From contig NC_087388.1 of the NCBI RefSeq assembly GCF_963675165.1, positions 4,779,047-4,843,046 of the forward strand: 64,000 nucleotides of DNA. Direction: 5' to 3'. The notes beneath the pieces were generated by a model. That model saw nothing but the letters and a program-made list of their open reading frames with translations, had not been told where the DNA came from and did not search any database. Below, one piece after another: positions 59,081 to 64,000 of the stretch. The stretch comes from Halichondria panicea (Eukaryota; Porifera; Demospongiae; Suberitida; Halichondriidae). Both the position numbers and the translations under genes were made by a program. The first letter of the stretch is position 1, and each line of letters begins with the position of its first letter.

Positions 59081-59312
59081 TACCGTATAGCGCGAAATTT
59101 TCGAGGCACTTATATTTCGTGGATTGGCCTCTATAAAAGCCATTTCGTTGCACAATGTTCGCGGAATGACTGCTTACCGGAAGCCACGCCTTTAAATCTT
59201 GCACGTTATAGCAGGTAAAGAACGATTTTCGTGGACTTAATTTTCGTGTAGGATTGCTAACCCACGAAATCCACGAAAATTAAGCCCCTCGAAAATTTCG
59301 CGCTATACGGTA
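59081..59312. mobile_element. MITE of the ACCGTATAGCG family, best-preserved copy
   Basis: The ends TACCGTATAGCGCGAAATTT and AAATTTCGCGCTATACGGTA are perfect inverted repeats, extended by CGAGG and CCTCG. At 232 bp without coding capacity, it serves as the reference copy for the family. A poly-T run (59034-59053) lies just upstream. Confidence 0.9.
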
Positions 59313-59359
59313 GCTACAAAGCTAGGGTGAAGTGAGTCCTATAACATACGTTTTAATAG

Positions 59360-60094
59360 TTACAACATGTCAACTAGATGTGAATACAGATGAGACTTAA
59401 ATGAACTTATACTAGTACAGTCTACTAAAGTAAAGTCCTTGTGGCTAACCAGACTATTCCATATTGTGATTGCATGCGGAAAAAATGAGAATTTGTAAAA
59501 GGATGTTCTACATTGGTAGGGGACCAGAGTAAAACAGTTAACAGTTCTACTACTGTACGTCATATTTCTCTTGGTTGCTGGGTTGTTTGGGAAGTCAGTT
59601 AGATTGTGTAGTATTTTGAAAAGGTGGCAAAGCACCGCAGCAAGGCGCCTCAGCTGCAGAGAAGGAAGCCTGGTCAAGGTGAGTAATTCTTCACTTTTCA
59701 AATTCCATTTCTTCAGACAGACTCTCATAGCAAATCTCTGGACTTTTTCTAAATTGTTTATTTCACACTTGTGAAATGGGTTCCATACAGAGGATGCGTA
59801 TTCCAGATGTGGTCTCACGAACGATGTATACAACTTTAACAGTGTTGTTGGAGAAGAATTCTCAGAGAACCTGCGATGTAGGAGACCTATCAACTTCCTT
59901 GTTTTATTACAAATCGTATTGATGTGAGTGTGCCAGCTCAAGTCAGCCGATATGGTAATTCCTAAATACTTGTAGTTAGAAACCTGCTGCAGAACATAAC
60001 CATTTAGAAGTAGAGTTGGAGCCTTCAATGAGCGCGATGTTTTCTTAGAAACGGACATAAACTTACACTTGCCAAGATTAAATTCTAATAATTA
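59360..60094 (-). mobile_element. 5'-truncated LINE, C-terminal end of reverse-transcriptase ORF
   Basis: The minus-strand frame reads FNLGKCKFMS, then VSNYKYLGITISADLSWHTH, then TSFVRPHLEYASSVWNPF and ends at 59360. These are the post-catalytic segments of the reverse-transcriptase ORF in Jockey/CR1/RTE-like LINEs. The frame is open for 232 codons from its ATG at 60058. The 5' truncation near 60094 is typical of incomplete reverse transcription. Confidence 0.85.
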
Positions 60095-61112
60095 AGGTAT
60101 ATCTATAACATAAAATTAGAAATTATACTATAGGATGTGCATGCGCCTATAGTTTTTTTAAATTATTTCACCAACTATAATAATGCTATAACACTGATGC
60201 CCCTTTATATTTGTATAAGCTGATGATCAATTGTCTTCATGTGTACTTTTTAAGCATGCAGTGAGTATAAAAAGTATTGTATACAAGAAAAATCTTTAGG
60301 GGATAAATTTTCCACGGTCTTAAAACTCCCTAAAGTATGGAAGGTAGATCTAAAAAGATTTAAGACATTTTCTGGGAAACAAGATGATGTCACTCATTGT
60401 AGGTGGACCAATCAAATTTGTTCTCATTCAGTGCCTCATGTAGAAGACATGCATTGCCTCATGTAGAAGACATGCATTTAAGCATACATTTCAGGTTAAA
60501 CTAAACTTGCTGCTTCTATTTTAGATTTTGGAACAGGTATGTTGCATGCAGTTACGTATTATAGACATACACATGCATGCATGTGTTAGGGGGTGTGAGA
60601 AATTACACTCACAAGTATGTGCTAGTGTAATTTCCCGAAACAATTGGTAATTCTAAGAATTTAAATACACCCCTAACACATGCATGCATGTGAGTGTAAT
60701 TTCTCAGCCAATTATATTTTCTCAGGTAATTCTGAGAATTTAAATACACTAACAAATAATTAATATAACACTCCAAAGTAATGAATTACTAACAAACATA
60801 AAAATTATCGTTTCAATTGGTAAACTTGGTAACATTATAATTGTATATATAGGGAGCACTTTAAATTTACCATTTGCAAGTTGTAAAATATAGTTGTACC
60901 AATGGCAATGACATGCAGTCATGTGTATGGTGAGGGTGCATGTCACTGTGATAGAGCTTGCAGTATGCAATTCGAACTATCTATATACTTCAGATATATA
61001 CGGGGGGGAGGGGGCCAAAGCAATGAATACAGTTAATAAGTGCATGCTTGCTATAAATGCTGCACTGCAGCAGGTATTGCTACTAGTTCATGCATGCAGT
61101 GAAATTGTAATA
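60095..61112. other. Intergenic spacer with short repeats
   Basis: It contains a 23-bp direct repeat (GCCTCATGTAGAAGACATGC, about 60431-60480), an inverted/direct repeat pair of TGAGAAATTACACTCACA-like and GAATTTAAATACAC blocks (60590-60752), and a copy of the chitin synthase 5' flank (GACATGCAGTCATGTGTATG near 60910, also near 46330 upstream of copy A). No gene was seen. Confidence 0.5.
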
Positions 61113-61649
61113 ATGTCTGATGGATCCAGAACTAGTATTCATGTCCAAGATTCTGAACCACCACAGTCAGCATCAAATCCAAATGAACAGAGCAAGTCTA
61201 AGGAGGATTCTAAATCTGCAAAGTTACAGTCTGCAAAGTTATATGCTTTTCATACTCTTATTCAGGCTGTTCCATTTTTTCTTATGCTGATTTGTACCGT
61301 TTTCAGCCAAATATCGCTGGTGAATCTGACCAACCAACTGAGATTGCACGCAAACTGCAGTGGCAACGCAACGGATAATGACTGTTTGGATACAGAAGAC
61401 GAGGCCGAGGCTATAGCAGTGTTCTGGTACATTGTTATCATTTTGATGATTCCCAACCTGCACACTTTCATCAAGTCATTCATGCATGGAGTGCGTTCAC
61501 AGCAGAATCTTTGGCCTTCTATTGTGTCCGGTTTTGTTGTAAGTTAATTATCACTGCATGCATGTAATCGGAACCATGTAATCGACTAAAGTGTTTGGCA
61601 TAATTATTGGTGTGCATGCGCAAGCAAGGAATATACAGTAGTGGGTTTG

Positions 61650-61703
<54 letters not shown>

Positions 61704-64000
61704 GTCTGTCTGTCTGTCTGTCTGTGTAGACTGCTACAGCTGCACGAAGTGCAAGTAAGAGCTTCTATATAGGCTTCTAGTCTTGGATTTTAATTTGTAA
61801 TTTGCAAAATAATGCTTTGTTCTAGAGTTTATGCCTAGTTTTGCCATTGCAGCCTTTTCAGAAAAGTGCGTAGCAAAACTTGGCCACCGAGTGTTGCTAT
61901 ACTCTACTTATAGTAGTTAGCTCTGCACTAGGACGCTATAGCTATATTGGTATAGCTGGAAGAGAGCTGCAAGGCTCTGCTGATACAGCCATTAATTTTA
62001 TACTTACATGGACTTTTGGCATCGATCGTTTTTAACATCAATCATGGGTGTCGATCATCAATTCATTATACCCCATGCACGCTTTATGATTCTAGATTCT
62101 GGCATACCCAAAAATGATCAGTGGACCAAAGTGGCCAACTTGAATTTAGCACTGTGACCACAGAATCTGAAATTAGCTTTTGGCTATCAGCTCAGCTTTC
62201 AGCTATCAGCTTTTAGTCAGTACAGTGGACCTAAGTGACCAACATGAATTTAGCACTGTGACCACAGAATCTAGCTTTTGGCTTATCAGCTATCAGTGAA
62301 TCAGATCAGATCATCATGCTGAATTTTGCATAAAAATTAACTTTTCGCAAGCAGCAAAGTAAATCAGCTAAAGCTATAGCAGGCTATCAGCTATCTAGCT
62401 ATCAGCTCTCTGCATGGCTATCTCACTGGCCAGTCAGTCCCACATCTAGTCTGGCCACGCCCTCCTCAATTAAAATGAGGCTGCTAATAATTATTACTGC
62501 TAGGATTTTAACCTAATCATGTGACTTTAAATTTTTTATGCATCCATGCATGACATATAATTATAATAAACCATAACTCAGATAAATTATTATAATCAGT
62601 AACTACCAAGTATTGTAATTTAGGGTGACAGGTTCTTAGTGAATCTGGACAAGGTTAGTATGGCACCTTGAAGGGAATGCTTATTGCCACACATCAGTTT
62701 GGTCTATATAAAATAGATATTTTCCGTGATTTAAGGTTGTTCCTGGGAAATAAATTTAAAGGGTGAATTTGCTCACTACAACATAACCCTAACCCTAACC
62801 CTCAATCAATGCTCGACAGTGGGGACAGGAGGAGCGTAAAATCAAATCACCTATATATGGATTATATTATGTGTGACCTGTGTGACCTACGGCGATAGGT
62901 GGTTTGATTTAGGTTCCTCCTGTCCCCACTCTCGAGTACTGGGACATGCAGTGTGGTGGAGCAAATTCACCCTTTACACGCCCTTATTTCCATGCAAGGA
63001 TCAACCTTAGGGTGGTCAAACAAACAACAAACATTATACAGTTAGCATGCAGGTTAAACTATTAAATATGTTGGAAGATATCTATATACACCAAACTGAT
63101 GTGTGACAATAAGCATTCCCTTCAAGATGCCATACTTAACTTTATCCAGATTCACTAAGAACCTGTCTGCCCTAGATTACGATACTTGGTAATTACTAAT
63201 TAATTAATAAGTTATGGATTGATTTTTGATATAATTATTATGTCATGGATGCATAAAAAAATTAGAAAATCCTAGCAGTAATGTTAGCAGCCTCATTAAT
63301 TTGGGAGGGTGTGGTCAAACTAGATGTGGGACTGGCCAGCGAGATATATAGCCATGTATAGAGAGCTGATAGCTAGCTATATAGCTACAGCCTTAGCTGA
63401 TTTAATTTGCTGCTTGCGAAAAGTTAATTTCTATGCAAAATTCAGCGTGATGATCTGATCTGGTTCACTGATAGCTGATAAGCCAAAAGCTGAAAGCTGA
63501 GCTGATATAATTTTATAGTCAAAATCTAATTTCATATACGCATTAGATTCTGTGGTCACAGTGCTAAATTCAACTTGGCCACTTAGGTCCACTGTATACT
63601 GACTGAAAGCTGAGCTGATAAGCCAAAAGCTGAAAGCTAAGCTGATAGCCAAAAGCTAATTTCAGATTCTGTGGTCACAGTGCTAAATTCAAGTTGGCCA
63701 CTTTGGTCCACTGATCAAAAATGTTCATCATGAATTGATTACTAGCTATTAGTAGCTTTATTAGTAGCCTTGGCACACCTCCACCGAGGCATCAGCACCA
63801 GCAGTACTTTCATTTTATTTATGACTTGCTTCCACACATGCATATATACAGGGTGCACTGGTCTCTATTGTTGAAGTCTGGGTAATGTGTACTGTTATTT
63901 TCTTGGGAATCTCTGTCCTTCCACCTGGATTAAATCTTTTTTTGCTCAATGGAGTTTGTGTTTTGCAGGTGATATTGGACATTTCTACAATTTTAATTGA
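61113..64000 (+). CDS. Chitin synthase copy B, 5' part
   Basis: Exon 1 is 61113-61538 (142 codons, starts MSDGSRTSIHVQDSE) and exon 2 starts at 63852 and runs off the window. Exon 1 has a hydrophilic cytosolic start (KSKEDSKSAKLQSAKL), a first helix (AVPFFLMLICTVFSQISLV), an extracellular loop with NxT sites and DTEDEAEA, and a second helix (AVFWYIVIILMIPNLHTFI). The frame is continuous where copy A has a 1-nt deletion. Exon 2 opens GALVSIVEVWVMCTVIFLGI as in copy A. The 2.3-kb intron is filled by a microsatellite, repeat R1 and FB3. The catalytic exons lie outside the window, so intactness of the whole gene is unknown. Confidence 0.85.
61651..61728. repeat. GT microsatellite followed by TCTG repeats
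   Basis: About 25 GT units precede several TCTG units in intron 1 of chitin synthase copy B. It directly abuts the R1 copy, as the CA tract at 28388 abuts the R1 copy there. Confidence 0.9.
61730..62065 (-). repeat. Dispersed repeat R1, minus-strand copy
   Basis: The copy runs from TAGACTGCTACAGCTG through CTATAGCTATATTGG to GTGTCGATCATC and matches the copy at 28029 along its whole length. Confidence 0.65.
62045..63745. mobile_element. Foldback element FB3, about 1.7-kb palindrome
   Basis: Two long arms are inverted copies. GTGGCCAACTTGAATTTAGC at about 62141 pairs with GCTAAATTCAAGTTGGCCAC near 63685. TCTTAGTGAATCTGGACAAG near 62633 pairs with the region near 63150. AGTGGGGACAGGAGG (62818) pairs with CCTCCTGTCCCCACT (62916). 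The centre is near 62874. Near the outer edges, AGCTGAAAGCTGAGCTGAT-like short repeats are amplified more in the right arm. A TAACCCTAACCCTAACCCT run (62783-62801) sits in the left arm only. No open frame of note. Confidence 0.8.

Larger units (their letters stand above)
54660..64000. repeat. Second segmental duplication (copy of about 37.6-47.2 kb)
   Basis: Order and orientation parallel the first copy: G-alpha intron 3, exons 4, 5, 7 and 8, the 3' flank, the SerRS relic, the GGTCCCTTGCC repeat block and chitin synthase exons 1 and 2. The TRAF-like gene and G-alpha exon 6 are missing here. A LINE fragment and FB3 are extra. Divergence is clearly greater than in the A/B duplication. Confidence 0.8.

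Noticed and set aside
62783-62801. Chromosome end or telomere
   Set aside because: There are only three CCCTAA-like units inside a palindromic element with unique sequence on both sides.

Overview
The window looks like nuclear DNA of an early-branching animal, most likely a sponge. This is inferred from the gene mix (animal-type chitin synthase, a Gi/o-like G-protein alpha subunit, a leishmanolysin-like protease with an EGF module, a TRAF-type MATH protein), the many short GT-AG introns, the AT-rich intergenic DNA full of TGCATGCA-like words, and the dense load of small inverted-repeat elements. No prokaryotic, viral or organellar gene was recognised, and no tRNA or rRNA gene was seen.

Layout. 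86-997 (+): 3' part of a secreted cysteine-rich Kunitz-domain gene. 1544-2990: foldback element made of 9-bp satellite arrays in inverted orientation. 3710-12983 (+): 27-exon leishmanolysin-like (M8) metalloprotease with an EGF domain and a short Cys-containing repeat tail. 13.4-30.4 kb (-): tandemly duplicated cluster of two related, unrecognised multi-pass membrane protein families, called A and B here. It holds A1 (14528-17964), B1 (18339-20334, broken by a precise internal inversion), A2 (21267-24684) and B2 (25068-27063, with probable 5' exons at 29443-30435), plus decayed fragments. 30959-43144 (+): complete 8-exon, 354-residue G-alpha gene, with a single-exon TRAF-like gene nested antisense in intron 6 (41103-41789). 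46504-53996 (+): animal chitin synthase copy A, recognisable over its full length but carrying three frameshifts and one stop. 54.66 kb to the end: a second segmental duplication repeating the 3' part of the G-alpha gene (now a pseudogene), a seryl-tRNA synthetase exon relic and the 5' end of a second chitin synthase (61113 to beyond 64000), whose first exon is intact.

Relations. A and B share a signature (RE-S-I-x-FW-xx-MISMLQ followed by a VFGG-like stretch) and alternate head to tail, which suggests co-duplicated, perhaps partner, membrane proteins of unknown function. The G-alpha start and the probable B2 first exon are divergent and 523 bp apart. The rest of the window is dominated by inverted-repeat elements: three large foldback elements, a family of MITEs ending ACCGTATAGCG, a Tigger-like element, LINE fragments and a dispersed repeat of about 350 bp. 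Exon coordinates were worked out by hand from splice sites and phase; no alignment or database search was run.
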